From: Microbulbifer sp. MI-G
GTDB taxonomy: Bacteria > Pseudomonadota > Gammaproteobacteria > Pseudomonadales > Cellvibrionaceae
NCBI RefSeq assembly: GCF_030440425.1
Contig: NZ_CP098023.1
Location: 310,001 to 374,000, forward strand
Length of the DNA: 64,000 nt
Direction: 5' to 3'
Shown piece after piece: positions 26,959 through 37,579 of the stretch. Below the pieces are notes generated by a model that saw nothing but the letters and a program-made list of their open reading frames with translations, ran no database searches and was not told the DNA's origin. A program made the position numbers and the translations under genes. Numbering within the stretch: position 1 is the stretch's first letter; every line of letters starts with the position of its first letter.

Positions 26959-29298
26959 ATGCTGGATATCAACGTTCGCATCGCCGAAGAACTCAATGTG
27001 CGCCCGCAACAGGTAGCCTCTGCAGTCTCCCTGCTGGATGAGGGGGCTACGGTGCCATTTATTGCCCGCTACCGGAAGGAGGTTACGGGTGCCCTGGATG
27101 ACACCCAGTTGCGCACCCTGGAAGAGCGCCTGCGTTACCTGAGGGAACTGCAAGAGCGCCGCGGGAGTATCCTGAAAAGTATTGATGAGCAGGGCAAACT
27201 CACACCGGAATTGACTCGGCAAATCAACGACGCTGAGACCAAGAACCGCCTCGAAGACCTCTATCTCCCTTTTAAACCCAAGCGGCGCAGCAAAGGGCAA
27301 ATCGCCATTGAGGCGGGCCTTGAGCCCCTGGCCGATGCCCTGATCAACGATCCCGGGCTCGACCCCGCCGCCGAAGCGCTGCAGTACCTCACCCCGGAGC
27401 ACAAAGATGCCTCTCTGCAGGTAAAAGACAGCAAGGCGGCCCTCGACGGGGCCAAGTTTATCCTGATGGAGCGCTTTGCCGAGGACGCGGAACTCCTCGG
27501 GCGACTGCGGGATTTCCTCAAACGTGATGGCCAGGTCAGATCCAAGCTGCTGGATGGCAAAGAGGAAGAGGGCGCTAAATTCCGCGACTATTTCAACTAC
27601 GCCGAGGACTGGTCCCAAGTGCCATCCCACCGCGCCCTGGCCATTTTCCGCGGTCGCAATGCGGGTATTCTGGCGGTCAGTATCGGCCTGCCGGAGGAAT
27701 CGGGCGTACCTGCCACTACCGGCCACCCCTGTGAGGTAATGGTGGCCAAACATTTCGATATCCGCGATCAGGGCCGCCCAGCGGACAGCTGGCTCGGCGA
27801 GGTGGTGCGCTGGACCTGGCGTATCAAGCTGAGTACAGCGCTGGAAACAGACCTGCTCGGGGCCCTGCGCGAAAAGGCCGAGGAAGAGGCCATCCGGGTC
27901 TTCTCCCGCAACCTCAAGGACCTGCTGCTGGCCGCGCCCGCGGGGCAGAAATCCACCATCGGCCTGGACCCGGGCCTGCGCACCGGCGTCAAGGTCGCTG
28001 TAGTGGATGCCACCGGTAAACTGCTGGATCACACCGCCATATTCCCGAACCCGCCCCAGAACCGCTTGCAGGAATCCGCTGCGGTACTTGCCGCCCTGTG
28101 CAGCAAGTACCGGGTGGGCCTGATTGCCATCGGCAACGGCACCGCCAGCCGTGAGACTGACAAGTTTGTTGGCGAGACCATCAAACAGTACAAGCTTAGC
28201 GCCCAGAAAGTGCTGGTGAACGAGGCGGGCGCCTCCGTGTACTCGGCTTCGGCATTTGCCGCACGGGAATTCCCAGATTTGGATGTCACCATCCGCGGTG
28301 CCATTTCTATTGCCCGCCGCCTGCAGGACCCACTGGCCGAACTGGTGAAAATTGAACCCAAGTCCATCGGTGTCGGCCAATACCAGCACGACGTTTCCCA
28401 GATGCAGCTGGCGCGCTCCTTGGATGCGGTGGTGGAAGATTGTGTCAATGGGGTCGGTGCCGAGCTGAACTCTGCCTCTGCCCCGCTCTTGGCCAGGGTT
28501 TCCGGACTCACCGCCACCATCGCCGGCAATATCGTCAGCTATCGCGACCAGCACGGCGCCTTTAAAAACCGGCAGCAGCTGCTGAACGTGTCGCGCCTTG
28601 GGCCCAAGGCGTTCGAGCAGGCCGCGGGCTTTCTGCGCATCGGCAATGGTGAGAACCCGCTGGACAGGTCGGGGGTGCACCCGGAAGCCTACCAGGTAGT
28701 GAAGCGTATCGCCGAGCGGAACAACCGCGAGATCAATGCCCTGATCGGTGACGCTGCCTTCCTGCGCCGGCTCAAGCCTGCCGACTACACCGATGAGAAG
28801 TTCGGTGTTCCCACGGTGACCGATATCATTGCCGAACTGGAAAAACCCGGTCGCGACCCGCGCCCGGAGTTTCGCACCGCACGCTTAGAGGAGGGTGTAG
28901 AGGGTATTGGGGACCTGCGCATTGGCATGGTACTTGAGGGCACTGTTACCAATGTCACCAATTTTGGTGCTTTTGTGGATATCGGGGTACACCAGGATGG
29001 CCTCGCGCATATCTCTGCACTGTCGGAGAAGTTTGTGAAGGATCCCCGCGAAGTGGTCAAAGCCGGTGATATCGTCAAAGTGAAGGTGATGGATGTGGAC
29101 GTGGCGCGCAAACGCATCGGCCTCTCCATGCGCCTGTCGGATGAGCCGGGGGAGCAGAGTGGTGCTATCCAACGGGGCGATCAGCGTGAGAACCGCCAGG
29201 CCCAGCGCTATAACAGGCAGCGGGGCCACCGACAGCAACCGGGTAGCCAGGGTAGTATGGGCGACCTGTTGAAGGCAGCGATGAAAAACAGGAAATAG
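26959..29298 (+). CDS. tex: Tex-family S1 RNA-binding protein
   Basis: A 779-residue protein of the Tex/YhgF family, close to the usual length (about 770-785). Domains in order: N-terminal helical Tex_N region ([21 protein letters not shown]), YqgF/RuvC-like domain ([19 protein letters not shown], about 340-470), helix-hairpin-helix domain (about 510-570) and the C-terminal S1 domain ([28 protein letters not shown], about 660-730). A basic glutamine/arginine-rich tail ends the protein. Tex binds nucleic acids and affects transcription and toxin gene expression in Bordetella and Pseudomonas. The start at [12 protein letters not shown] is chosen because an upstream ATG (26908) adds residues outside the family. 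Confidence 0.93.
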   Translation: MLDINVRIAEELNVRPQQVASAVSLLDEGATVPFIARYRKEVTGALDDTQLRTLEERLRYLRELQERRGSILKSIDEQGKLTPELTRQINDAETKNRLEDLYLPFKPKRRSKGQIAIEAGLEPLADALINDPGLDPAAEALQYLTPEHKDASLQVKDSKAALDGAKFILMERFAEDAELLGRLRDFLKRDGQVRSKLLDGKEEEGAKFRDYFNYAEDWSQVPSHRALAIFRGRNAGILAVSIGLPEESGVPATTGHPCEVMVAKHFDIRDQGRPADSWLGEVVRWTWRIKLSTALETDLLGALREKAEEEAIRVFSRNLKDLLLAAPAGQKSTIGLDPGLRTGVKVAVVDATGKLLDHTAIFPNPPQNRLQESAAVLAALCSKYRVGLIAIGNGTASRETDKFVGETIKQYKLSAQKVLVNEAGASVYSASAFAAREFPDLDVTIRGAISIARRLQDPLAELVKIEPKSIGVGQYQHDVSQMQLARSLDAVVEDCVNGVGAELNSASAPLLARVSGLTATIAGNIVSYRDQHGAFKNRQQLLNVSRLGPKAFEQAAGFLRIGNGENPLDRSGVHPEAYQVVKRIAERNNREINALIGDAAFLRRLKPADYTDEKFGVPTVTDIIAELEKPGRDPRPEFRTARLEEGVEGIGDLRIGMVLEGTVTNVTNFGAFVDIGVHQDGLAHISALSEKFVKDPREVVKAGDIVKVKVMDVDVARKRIGLSMRLSDEPGEQSGAIQRGDQRENRQAQRYNRQRGHRQQPGSQGSMGDLLKAAMKNRK

Positions 29299-29876
29299 GC
29301 CCCACAGGCCTTGTACAGGGCGATCTGCCAAGTGCTCTTTCCCTGGATCTTTTTATTTTCTTGGATATTGATGCAATAGACTGCGATCTGCCAATTTGAT
29401 GAGTTTATTTTCTATCAAGGTGGAGGAAAGCAGCATTTTGTACCCCATTATCGAATTTTTTCAAGTACTAAAAAGCGGTCTGGTGCACTGGGAAAGTGAG
29501 TGCCCCGGGCCGCTTGGCAGCCGTCTTGTGACTATGAAATTCCTCTAATTGCTGGGGCCAGTGTGAATAATAATGGCCCCATTTAAGCCTCCTAAAAGTT
29601 GGCCGAGGCGCTCTTGGATTTATGATATGTATAATGCGCACTTCGTAAAATAAGTCATATATCACTAAAAAATGAATTTTAAAGAAATGGTTATCACTAT
29701 TATGTCGTTTTTTGTGGGATAGTAGATTTTATTTCACTTGATTTTTGTTTCAGCGCTCGAGTCAAATATTCATTGGCGTTATTATCGCCAATATCCTGCA
29801 AAAATAAGTGACGCATAAAATAAATAAGTCACGTAGGAATATTTAATACACAAATATAAAATCCTCGGAGGGTTAG
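29299..29876. other. 580-base AT-rich leader region of the TonB receptor
   Basis: No gene is seen. Noted structures: GGGGCCA (29554-29560) with TGGCCCC (29574-29580); a perfect hairpin ATTGGCG/CGCCAAT at 29772-29792; and three copies of AATAAGT followed by C or G and A, starting at 29649, 29803 and 29823. The last two are 20 bases apart. The region probably carries the receptor promoter and its control sites. Confidence 0.5.
29772..29833 (+). promoter_or_regulatory. Candidate control sites upstream of the TonB receptor
   Basis: ATTGGCG (29772-29778) and CGCCAAT (29786-29792) are a perfect inverted repeat with a 7-base spacer. Next come direct repeats AATAAGTGACG (29803-29813) and AATAAGTCACG (29823-29833), exactly 20 bases apart, about two helical turns. 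They lie 45-105 bases before the start codon, where a regulator would act. The regulator is not known. Confidence 0.4.
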
Positions 29877-32800
29877 ATGGAGCACAATTTCAAAAAGAGT
29901 TTTCTCAGTCTTGCAATAGCGGGCTCAATTTCTCTGATCTCTTACCAGGGTATTGCCCAGGAAAATGAAGAGGGGCTTACCGAGACAGATGTGGCGGCTG
30001 AGGCGGACTACTCGAGCAATGGGGCCGGTGGCTCTGATGTGGAAGAATCCGAAGTGGAAGAGGTCGTAGTGACCGGATCCCGTATAGCCCGGGATACTTT
30101 CTCCAGCATTTCACCACTGCAGATCATTGATACTGAGGGTACCCGTGAAGCGGGCGTTATTGATGCTTCTTCCATCCTGCAAAACAGTCAGGCGGCTTCC
30201 GGTCAGCAGATAGACCTGACCTTTTCCGGTTTCGTGGTGGACAACGGACCGGGGTCCTCCACTGTGAGCTTGCGCGGCTTGGGTGCCAACCGTACGCTGA
30301 TCATGGTAAACGGCCGTCGCCTGGCCCCTGCCGGTGTGGGTGGTGCACCTACCGCCCCGGATCTGACCCTGATTCCATCAACGCTGGTGCAACAGTACGA
30401 TCTGTTGCTGGATGGCGCTTCCTCCATTTACGGCTCCGATGCCGTTGCCGGGGTCACCAATGTGATCCTGAAAAAGGATTTTGATGGCTTTGATTTCGAG
30501 TTTTTCAGTGACAATCCCACCCAGGGCAATGGCGAGGAAAATACCTTCAGCCTGAGCTGGGGTAAAAACTTTGACCGCGGTTTTATCGGCATGGGTGCGG
30601 AGTATTACGAGAGCGCCGCCGTGACCCTGGATGATCGCGACTGGACCGCCGGCTGTGAACAAAATATAGAGGTTGGCACCGATGGAAATATTTATAAAGC
30701 TGATGCTTTTTATACTAATCGCTTAGGTATGGACTGGCGGGGTGGATGTGCTGTCGGGCTTCTTGCCGGTCGAGTAAGTGTTCCTCCTTCAGCGATAGGG
30801 AGTATCTACTATACCCCGGGGCAAAGTAACGGGGGCTGGAACGGGTTTTCAGAGTCCAGTCTCTTTGACATCGGTGTCGATGGCGATGGGGATGGCAGAA
30901 CCGATATTTCCTTCCTGGACTACAGCCTCAACGGCCGGGAGGGCTTCGCACACCTGTTCCCGGAGCAGGATCGGGCCAGCTTTATGGCTTTCGGGGAATA
31001 CACTTTCGAAGGGGAGATGAACCTGACCCCGTTCTTTGAAACCCTGTATTCAAAGCGTAACACTTTTATCAATACCGGCGCCGCTCAGCTGTTTCCAAGT
31101 GTTCCCGCAGACAACCCCTACAATATCTGTAACCCGGATGGGGTGAACGGTGTGGACTGCGGGCTGGCCTACGATGCCCTGCTCACAAACCCCAATTACC
31201 TTGAAGACTTCATTGCCCGCTATGGAGCACCGCCCAGTGCTTTCAATATTGTCCCAGGAGGGCCAATCGGGGCACAGGGTACCACCCCGATTGTGGCTGT
31301 ACGTGGCGATCGCAATAGAACGGACGTCTCCCTGGAGAGTTTCCGCTTTGTTACCGGCCTGAGCGGGGATCTCCCCATGTTGAATTTTGGCTCACTGTCG
31401 GACTGGTCCTTTGAAACCTATTTCTCCTTCAGTAAGTCCGATGGGCGTTCAACCATCAGGGGTATTCGCGATGACAGGCTCAACCACTCCCTGAATACTA
31501 CCCGCGAGGATCCAAATAACCCTGGAAGCTATATCTGTGGTAATGGCAGCGATGGCTGTGTGCCGGTCAATCTGTTTGCAGACTCCCTTTACCAGGGAGT
31601 TATCGGCGATTTTGCAACCCAGGCAGAGCGGGATTATCTATTTGGTTCCCGCAACTTCCGCACTGAGTATTATCAGAAAATTATCTCTGGATTTGCTTCA
31701 GGTAAGATTGCCAGTTTACCCGCAGGTGATGTAAGCCTCGTGCTGGGTGCGGAATTCCGCAACGACAGAATCAAGTCCATACCTAATGATGTTGCCCGGG
31801 ATGGGCTGCTCTTCGGTTTCACCCAAGACGGGGGCGCTACCGGTCAAAAGGACACCCGGGAGGTCTACGGTGAAATTGAAATTCCCCTGTTAGGCGGAAT
31901 GTTCTTGGCAGAAGAGCTGACTGCAAACCTGTCCACTCGCTACACCGATGATGAGTACTACGGTAGTGACCGGACTGAGTCCGTTAAAATTGGCTATCGC
32001 CCGTTCAACTCGCTGTTGTTGCGTGGAACCTATGGCACTTCCTATCGCGCGCCAAATCTGCGTGAGAACTTCCTGAAAGGCCAGACCGGATTCCTCAATG
32101 TCTCTGACCCCTGTGTGGTTCCGGAAGATGCGTTGGGCGGATTGGGAGGCGGTGGCTATGATCCGTCACTGGACCCCCGCTCGCCTGAAGTGTTGGCCAA
32201 TTGCCTGGCAAATGGAGTGGATCCCACCCAGTTGGAGAACGGCAGCACGAGTGTTTACAATACTGAAGTAACCTCACGAGGGCTGTTGGATCTCAATCCT
32301 GAGACTTCGGAATCCTATACCTTTGGCTTCTCCTGGGAGCAACCGTTCTTCGATGCTTTCGGGTTGACCCTCGGTATGACTTACTATGATATTGAAATCG
32401 AGAATGCCATTGTTGAGCCCACTCCGCAGTTTTTGATCAATGACTGCTATAACAGTGTCAACCCAAGTGCTTTCTGTAATCTGGTTCAGCGAGATGCGGA
32501 TGGATTTATAAACAATGTCAATGCTGAGTTCCTTAACCAGGACAAGGAAGTGTCACGTGGCTTTGACTACAATATCCGCTACGAGCAGCCGGTAACCCTC
32601 TTTGGTGCGCCAATTGAGCTGTCTGCACTGATCAATTTCAACCGTACACTGGAGCGGTCTGTAACCTTTATCGGTGATGACGGCACTGTGGATTTTGAGG
32701 AATTCAAGGGCGATTTTGGCAATGCAGAATGGATCGGGAACTCTCAGCTGAGAGTCGAGTATGATGATTTCCGCTTTACCTGGAGTTCGCGTTATGTAGG

Positions 32801-33134
32801 CTCTGTCGAGCAGGATGCGGATGAGGTGGACCCCTTCAGTGATATCTATGATACCCAGGAGACGGGTGTTGAGTCCCAGACCTGTGTTGGTTCAGCAAAT
32901 GGCGGTGTCGATTGCCGGGATGTGGGCTATGCCGATGATTATTGGGTTCATAGCGCTTCTCTATATTACTATGCGGATACCTGGTTTGCCGGTATTGGGG
33001 TTAGCAATGTATTCGACGAAGATCCCCCCGAAGTGGATGGTAGCGAAATCCTTTCTGTAAATAATACGCCTATTGGTGCCGGCTATGATTTGCAGGGCCG
33101 CACCATATTTGTGAATTTGCAAAAGAATTTCTAA
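29877..33134 (+). CDS. TonB-dependent outer-membrane receptor
   Basis: A 1085-residue receptor. The signal peptide ends near GIAQ (about residue 27). An acidic stretch leads to the TonB box-like VEEVVVTGSRIARDTF, then the plug domain (about 70-200, with VSLRGLGANRTLIMVNGRR and YGSDAVAGVTNVILKK) and a 22-strand barrel ending in the terminal phenylalanine (VNLQKNF) needed for outer-membrane insertion. It is of the large type used by marine gammaproteobacteria for peptides or glycans. An S9 peptidase gene follows, which suggests peptide uptake. A strong ribosome site (GGAGGG) precedes the start. The TonB operon at 49.8-55 kb could power it. Confidence 0.92.
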   Translation: MEHNFKKSFLSLAIAGSISLISYQGIAQENEEGLTETDVAAEADYSSNGAGGSDVEESEVEEVVVTGSRIARDTFSSISPLQIIDTEGTREAGVIDASSILQNSQAASGQQIDLTFSGFVVDNGPGSSTVSLRGLGANRTLIMVNGRRLAPAGVGGAPTAPDLTLIPSTLVQQYDLLLDGASSIYGSDAVAGVTNVILKKDFDGFDFEFFSDNPTQGNGEENTFSLSWGKNFDRGFIGMGAEYYESAAVTLDDRDWTAGCEQNIEVGTDGNIYKADAFYTNRLGMDWRGGCAVGLLAGRVSVPPSAIGSIYYTPGQSNGGWNGFSESSLFDIGVDGDGDGRTDISFLDYSLNGREGFAHLFPEQDRASFMAFGEYTFEGEMNLTPFFETLYSKRNTFINTGAAQLFPSVPADNPYNICNPDGVNGVDCGLAYDALLTNPNYLEDFIARYGAPPSAFNIVPGGPIGAQGTTPIVAVRGDRNRTDVSLESFRFVTGLSGDLPMLNFGSLSDWSFETYFSFSKSDGRSTIRGIRDDRLNHSLNTTREDPNNPGSYICGNGSDGCVPVNLFADSLYQGVIGDFATQAERDYLFGSRNFRTEYYQKIISGFASGKIASLPAGDVSLVLGAEFRNDRIKSIPNDVARDGLLFGFTQDGGATGQKDTREVYGEIEIPLLGGMFLAEELTANLSTRYTDDEYYGSDRTESVKIGYRPFNSLLLRGTYGTSYRAPNLRENFLKGQTGFLNVSDPCVVPEDALGGLGGGGYDPSLDPRSPEVLANCLANGVDPTQLENGSTSVYNTEVTSRGLLDLNPETSESYTFGFSWEQPFFDAFGLTLGMTYYDIEIENAIVEPTPQFLINDCYNSVNPSAFCNLVQRDADGFINNVNAEFLNQDKEVSRGFDYNIRYEQPVTLFGAPIELSALINFNRTLERSVTFIGDDGTVDFEEFKGDFGNAEWIGNSQLRVEYDDFRFTWSSRYVGSVEQDADEVDPFSDIYDTQETGVESQTCVGSANGGVDCRDVGYADDYWVHSASLYYYADTWFAGIGVSNVFDEDPPEVDGSEILSVNNTPIGAGYDLQGRTIFVNLQKNF

Positions 33135-33146
33135 TTTTGCGGATTT

Positions 33147-33171
33147 AAGGCCCGTTTTGCGGGCCTTTTTT
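33147..33171 (+). terminator. Terminator after the TonB receptor gene
   Basis: AAGGCCCG (33147-33154) pairs with CGGGCCTT (33160-33167) around TTTTG and is followed by further Ts. It lies 13 bases after the stop. It separates the receptor from the peptidase gene, which starts 25 bases on, so the peptidase is reached by read-through or its own promoter. Confidence 0.85.
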
Positions 33172-33195
33172 CTTTGTGGATTGAAAGAGTTTGAG

Positions 33196-35160
33196 ATGAA
33201 ACCTAGAATTTTTATTCAAAAACTGCTGTTCTTTTTGGCGGTTTTCAGTCTCGCATTTTCTTATGAAGCTTCTGCGAGTTCTCCTTACCCACTGGAATAC
33301 TGGGCTTTGCGCGACGTCATAAGGAATGTAGAGCTCTCACCAGATGGCAAGCATCTGGCATTGTTAAAAATCCCTACAAAGGATGGTGTGCCTATTATTG
33401 AAGTGTACAAAACGGATGCCATGGATCGGGAGCCATATCGCATTAATTCTGACCCGATGGAAATTCAGTATTTTTACTGGGCTACTGATGATGTCATCAT
33501 AATGGGGCTTCGCCAAAAAGTTCGTGACAAGATTGATGGATTTAACCGGGGTGTTTATGAAGGGCTCCTTGCCTCTGTTGATATTAATCGTAAGAAACTA
33601 AAAAAATATGATGATCTGGGCGCGGGCATTGAGCATCTGCTGCCAAAGAAGAAAAATAAAATAATATATTCTTATATTCCGGGAGGGGGTGACGGTAAAA
33701 TCAGAGCGGCCTTTCGCCCGAGAACCTATTATGAACTTAACTTGAAGACAGGCGCTAAGAAATTAATTTTGCGTGGAAAGTTGGAGCTTGGCGCTGTTGA
33801 ATTCGATGGGGATGGCGTGCCTTGGCTGGCCAGGGGGTTTGATGCTGGAAAGGGAGAGTTTATTTGGTATGAGCGGGTTACCGATAAGAAGAAATGGCGT
33901 GAAATTTACCGATTAAGTGAAGACAGCTTCGAGACTTTCTCTGTATTAGGCTTTGACGAGAAAAACCCAAATGTCTTCTTTGTGCGCGCGCAAAATGGAA
34001 AGGATAAAATTGGATTGTGGGAATTCGATGTCCAAAAGAAAGCATTTTCCCAGCCAATTTATTTGCGCAATGATGTTGATGTTGCGGGCGTAAGCTTTCA
34101 TAGTAACCGTTGGACAAATCCCGATACTGTGGTAGGTGTCAGATATTATAAGGATGGCGTTCAAACCGAATACTTTGATTCCACGACAGCAGCAATGGTG
34201 CAGCAACTGCAGGGAATTATACCGAATGCGGATTTAGTGCGTGTTGACAGTCGCGATAAATCCGGCAATTCTCTTGTGATTTTAAATGTTGGTGCCCGTG
34301 ACCCGGGATCTTACTATCTGCTGCATAAAGGAAAATTGACGAATATTGGCAGCCGACAACCTCTGCTTGAAGCCGATCAACTGGCAGATGTGCGCTATAT
34401 TGAATACAAGGCGCGCGATGGAAAAAAAATACCCGCCTATCTAACAGTGCCGAACGGGGAGCCGCCATTTCCTGCTGTGGTGATGCCGCATGGAGGCCCA
34501 TTTGTTTCCGAGGTCGTCCTATATGACGAATGGGCGCAAATGCTGGCGAATAATGGCTATCTCGTACTTCAACCGCAGTACAGGGGATCATTGGGATACG
34601 GCTTGGAACATTATACTTCCGCATTTAAGAAAGGTGGCCAGGGCGGTTACAAAATGCAGGATGACAAAGATGATGGCATGCTGTATTTGGTTAAAGAGGG
34701 GCTTGCAGATCCCGAGCGCCTGGCAATGTTTGGCTGGTCTTACGGTGGTTATGCTGCACTGGTTGCTGCGAGCAGAAAGGAGCAGATATATCAATGTGCT
34801 ATCGCGGGTGCCGCAGTTGCAGATCCATTAATGCAAGTAAACTACTACCGCTATCGTATGAGGGGGGCTCAAAAGGAAGAGCAGCTTTCTATGTGGGGTG
34901 ATAGCGTTTCACCACTTGAAAAGGCATCAGAGGTGAATATCCCACTACTGTTGATCCACGGAAGTGTGGATCAGCGCGTTCCGCCGATTCATGCGGAAAA
35001 ATACCGAAAGGCGTTGGACGCGCATGGAAAGGACTATAAATATGTCGAGCTCGAAGGGGCTGACCACTTTTCCAATACACTGTTTTTCAACCACCAAAAA
35101 TTGTTATTTGAATCCATGATTGCTTATCTCAAGAATGATTGCGGCCCAAGTGGTTTGTAG
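33196..35160 (+). CDS. S9-family peptidase (prolyl oligopeptidase / acylaminoacyl peptidase type), exported
   Basis: A 654-residue enzyme. A signal peptide (about 1-25, ending EASAS) sends it to the periplasm. The N-terminal part is the beta-propeller (ALRDVIRNVELSPDGKHLALL is a propeller blade signature). The C-terminal alpha/beta-hydrolase domain carries the triad Ser515 (GWSYGGY), Asp592 (HGSVDQRVP) and His624 (GADHF), with an oxyanion segment VVMPHGGP. The start at 33196 follows the terminator of the receptor gene; an upstream in-frame start would lie within it. It probably trims peptides brought in by the receptor encoded before it. Codons are AT-richer than those of the receptor. Confidence 0.9.
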   Translation: MKPRIFIQKLLFFLAVFSLAFSYEASASSPYPLEYWALRDVIRNVELSPDGKHLALLKIPTKDGVPIIEVYKTDAMDREPYRINSDPMEIQYFYWATDDVIIMGLRQKVRDKIDGFNRGVYEGLLASVDINRKKLKKYDDLGAGIEHLLPKKKNKIIYSYIPGGGDGKIRAAFRPRTYYELNLKTGAKKLILRGKLELGAVEFDGDGVPWLARGFDAGKGEFIWYERVTDKKKWREIYRLSEDSFETFSVLGFDEKNPNVFFVRAQNGKDKIGLWEFDVQKKAFSQPIYLRNDVDVAGVSFHSNRWTNPDTVVGVRYYKDGVQTEYFDSTTAAMVQQLQGIIPNADLVRVDSRDKSGNSLVILNVGARDPGSYYLLHKGKLTNIGSRQPLLEADQLADVRYIEYKARDGKKIPAYLTVPNGEPPFPAVVMPHGGPFVSEVVLYDEWAQMLANNGYLVLQPQYRGSLGYGLEHYTSAFKKGGQGGYKMQDDKDDGMLYLVKEGLADPERLAMFGWSYGGYAALVAASRKEQIYQCAIAGAAVADPLMQVNYYRYRMRGAQKEEQLSMWGDSVSPLEKASEVNIPLLLIHGSVDQRVPPIHAEKYRKALDAHGKDYKYVELEGADHFSNTLFFNHQKLLFESMIAYLKNDCGPSGL

Positions 35161-35184
35161 GATTCCTGTAGAAGCTTAATAGAA

Positions 35185-35220
35185 AGCCCGGTACCCCTGC
35201 TGTGGGTACCGGGCTTTTTT
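35185..35220. terminator. Strong terminator between the convergent S9 peptidase and ptsP genes
   Basis: AGCCCGGTACCC (35185-35196) pairs perfectly with GGGTACCGGGCT (35204-35215) around a 7-base loop and is followed by TTTTT. The AAA before the left arm gives a short T run on the other strand, so it may work both ways. Confidence 0.88.
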
Positions 35221-35290
35221 ATTGCCAACCCGGTCTGGCTGTAAGCTGCTTTTGCCAGTGACAAGGGTTTTGCCCCGAATGGCCTAGCTG

Positions 35291-37579
35291 TTACTGTATA
35301 CCGGGCGGATGCAAAATCCCCTTCAGACCGAGACTCAGCAAATAGGCATTCACGGCTGACTCGATCTTCTCGGCGCAATCCATACAGATGACCTGCTGCA
35401 ACAGCCGTTGCATATCCGCCTGTTGCACCGCGCGCAGCGTGGCTTTGACACGGGGCAGGTTGGTGGCATTCATCGACAGCATGTCGTAGCCCATGGCCAC
35501 CAGCAGCAGGGCGCCGCCGGGTTCTCCGGCCAGCTCGCCGCAGATGCCTACTCGAGTACCCGCTGCGTGTGCAGCGTTAACGATTTCCTGCAGGGCTCGC
35601 AACACAGCCGGGTGCAGGGCGTGGTAAATATTGGCCACGCGGCTATTGCTGCGGTCCACCGCCAGAAGGTACTGGGTGAGGTCGTTACTGCCCACTGAGA
35701 TAAAATCCGCATGCTCGGCCAACTCGCGCACCTGGTAGACCGCAGAGGGCACCTCCACCATAACGCCCAGGGGGGGCATATTGATAGCGTAGCCCTCTTC
35801 CAAAAGCTCCCGGTAGGCCCTCTCTATCAACTTGCGAGCGGCTTCGAGTTCGCTCAGTCCACTGATCATCGGCAGCATGATACGCAGGTTATCGAGTCCC
35901 TGGCTGGCTTTCATCATGGCGCGCACCTGTGCCAGGAATATTTCCGGGTGATCCAGGGTGACGCGGATGCCGCGCCATCCGAGGAAGGGGTTGGTCTCTT
36001 CTATAGGAAAGTAAGCCAAGGACTTGTCACCGCCAATATCCAGGGTGCGCATGGTCACCGGCAGGGGGGCGAAGCATTCCAGCTGTTCCCGGTAAATCTC
36101 CCGTTGCTCCTCCTCCGAGGGGAAGCGGTCGCGCAGCAGGAAGGGCACTTCGGTGCGAAACAGGCCGACACCCTCGGCACCGCGCTCCCTGGAGCGCACC
36201 ACATCGGCCATCAGGCCGGTGTTGACCAGAAGACACACCCGGTGGCCGTCTGTGGTTTCTGCGGGGAGACTGGCGGTGTGATCCAGGTTGCGGGTGAGCT
36301 CCCGCTCTTCAGCCACAATGGCGTTATAGTGGCGTTTGAGTGCCTCACCGGGGTGGATATGCAGTACGCCGCGATAGCCGTCCACGACCACGGAGATGCC
36401 ATCAATGGTCTCATAGGGCAGGTCCTGCACGCCCATTACGGCTGGCAGCCCCATGGCCCGCGCGATGATGGCCACATGGCTGTTGGCGGAGCCCTTTACG
36501 GAAACAACGCCGATCAGTTTTTGCCGGGGGACTTCGGCCAATACCGCGGCGGTGAGCTCCTCCCCCACCAGGATAGTGTTTTCCGGGTAGTTGCGCTCGC
36601 TCTGCTGTTGTTGGTACAGGTGGGCCAGCACCCGCACGCCGAGGTCGCGCACATCGGCGGCTCTGTCGCGGAAATAAGAGTCGGACATGGTTTCAAAGCG
36701 CCGTACATGCTCCAGCATAACCTCGGCCCAGGCCCTCGGCGCACAGAGCTGCTGTTGCCGGATGCGATCACAGACTTCGGAGGCAAGGACGTCGTCGTCC
36801 AGTATGCTGATGTAGGCATCGAACAGTGTGGACTCCTCGCGGCTGAGTTCGCCCTTGAGGCGCTCCCCCACCTGGTGGATTTCCTCCCTGGCGGCGGAGA
36901 GGGCCTGCTGAAACAGGGCCAGTTCGGAGTCGACATCCAGGCACAAACAGTAGGGTACGGTGGCCAGGTTGGCCTGGGGTGTGACGATGCACGCGTGGCC
37001 GATCGCAACCCCGGGGGATGCAGCGATGCCACTAAAGTGGGTTTCGCGCCTCTGCTTGCGCATGGTCGCCAGTACCCCGGTGGCTTCCGCATGGGCAATG
37101 ACACCGGCGAGCTGGGCAGAGAGGGTCACCAGAAACGCCTCTTCGCCCTCATCGAAGCGACGCTGTTGCTCCTGTTGAACGACAAGAACCCCGAGTACGG
37201 TGCGGTGGTGGATAATCGGTGCGCCGAGGAAAGCGCAGAAACGCTCCTCCCCGGTCGCGGGGAAATACTGGAAAGCGGGATGGGACTTGGCCATATCCAG
37301 ATTGATGGGTTCCTCGCGGGCCACCACACTGCCCACCAGCCCCTCGCCCGGCGCCAGGTGTACCTGACCGACAGCATTGGAGTGGAGGCCGTCGGTGGCC
37401 ATCAGCACATAGTTTCCGGACTGCTTGTCGCGAAGATAAACAGAGCAGACCCGGGTGTGCATTACCTCACGCACACGTTGCACAATAATTTTGAGCACCG
37501 CGGGGAGGTCCCTGGCGGTGTTGACTTCCTGTACGATACTGCGCAGAGATCCGAGCAATGGCCTGTCCTCGCCAATCAA
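35291..37579 (-). CDS. ptsP: Phosphoenolpyruvate-protein phosphotransferase PtsP (enzyme I-Ntr)
   Basis: A 762-residue enzyme I of the nitrogen PTS. An N-terminal GAF domain (about 15-165) senses a small ligand (glutamine in studied homologues). The enzyme I part follows: N-terminal domain starting FSGIAASPGVAIGHA (about 183), the phospho-accepting His368 in KGSANSHVAIIARAMGLPAVMG, and the PEP-binding TIM barrel (GAEGVGLFRTEVPFL, LDIGGDKSLAYFP, GVMVEVPSAV, FISVGSNDLTQYLLAVDR, GICGELAG). It passes phosphate from PEP to NPr and so to PtsN, linking nitrogen and carbon state to cell physiology. rppH lies 118 bases upstream on the same strand, as in Pseudomonas. Confidence 0.95.
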   Translation of the reverse strand: MIGEDRPLLGSLRSIVQEVNTARDLPAVLKIIVQRVREVMHTRVCSVYLRDKQSGNYVLMATDGLHSNAVGQVHLAPGEGLVGSVVAREEPINLDMAKSHPAFQYFPATGEERFCAFLGAPIIHHRTVLGVLVVQQEQQRRFDEGEEAFLVTLSAQLAGVIAHAEATGVLATMRKQRRETHFSGIAASPGVAIGHACIVTPQANLATVPYCLCLDVDSELALFQQALSAAREEIHQVGERLKGELSREESTLFDAYISILDDDVLASEVCDRIRQQQLCAPRAWAEVMLEHVRRFETMSDSYFRDRAADVRDLGVRVLAHLYQQQQSERNYPENTILVGEELTAAVLAEVPRQKLIGVVSVKGSANSHVAIIARAMGLPAVMGVQDLPYETIDGISVVVDGYRGVLHIHPGEALKRHYNAIVAEERELTRNLDHTASLPAETTDGHRVCLLVNTGLMADVVRSRERGAEGVGLFRTEVPFLLRDRFPSEEEQREIYREQLECFAPLPVTMRTLDIGGDKSLAYFPIEETNPFLGWRGIRVTLDHPEIFLAQVRAMMKASQGLDNLRIMLPMISGLSELEAARKLIERAYRELLEEGYAINMPPLGVMVEVPSAVYQVRELAEHADFISVGSNDLTQYLLAVDRSNSRVANIYHALHPAVLRALQEIVNAAHAAGTRVGICGELAGEPGGALLLVAMGYDMLSMNATNLPRVKATLRAVQQADMQRLLQQVICMDCAEKIESAVNAYLLSLGLKGILHPPGIQ

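Noticed and set aside
26701..28680. A 659-codon open frame on the minus strand
   Set aside because: It lies opposite tex, whose domains are clear. Its composition is that of a shadow frame.
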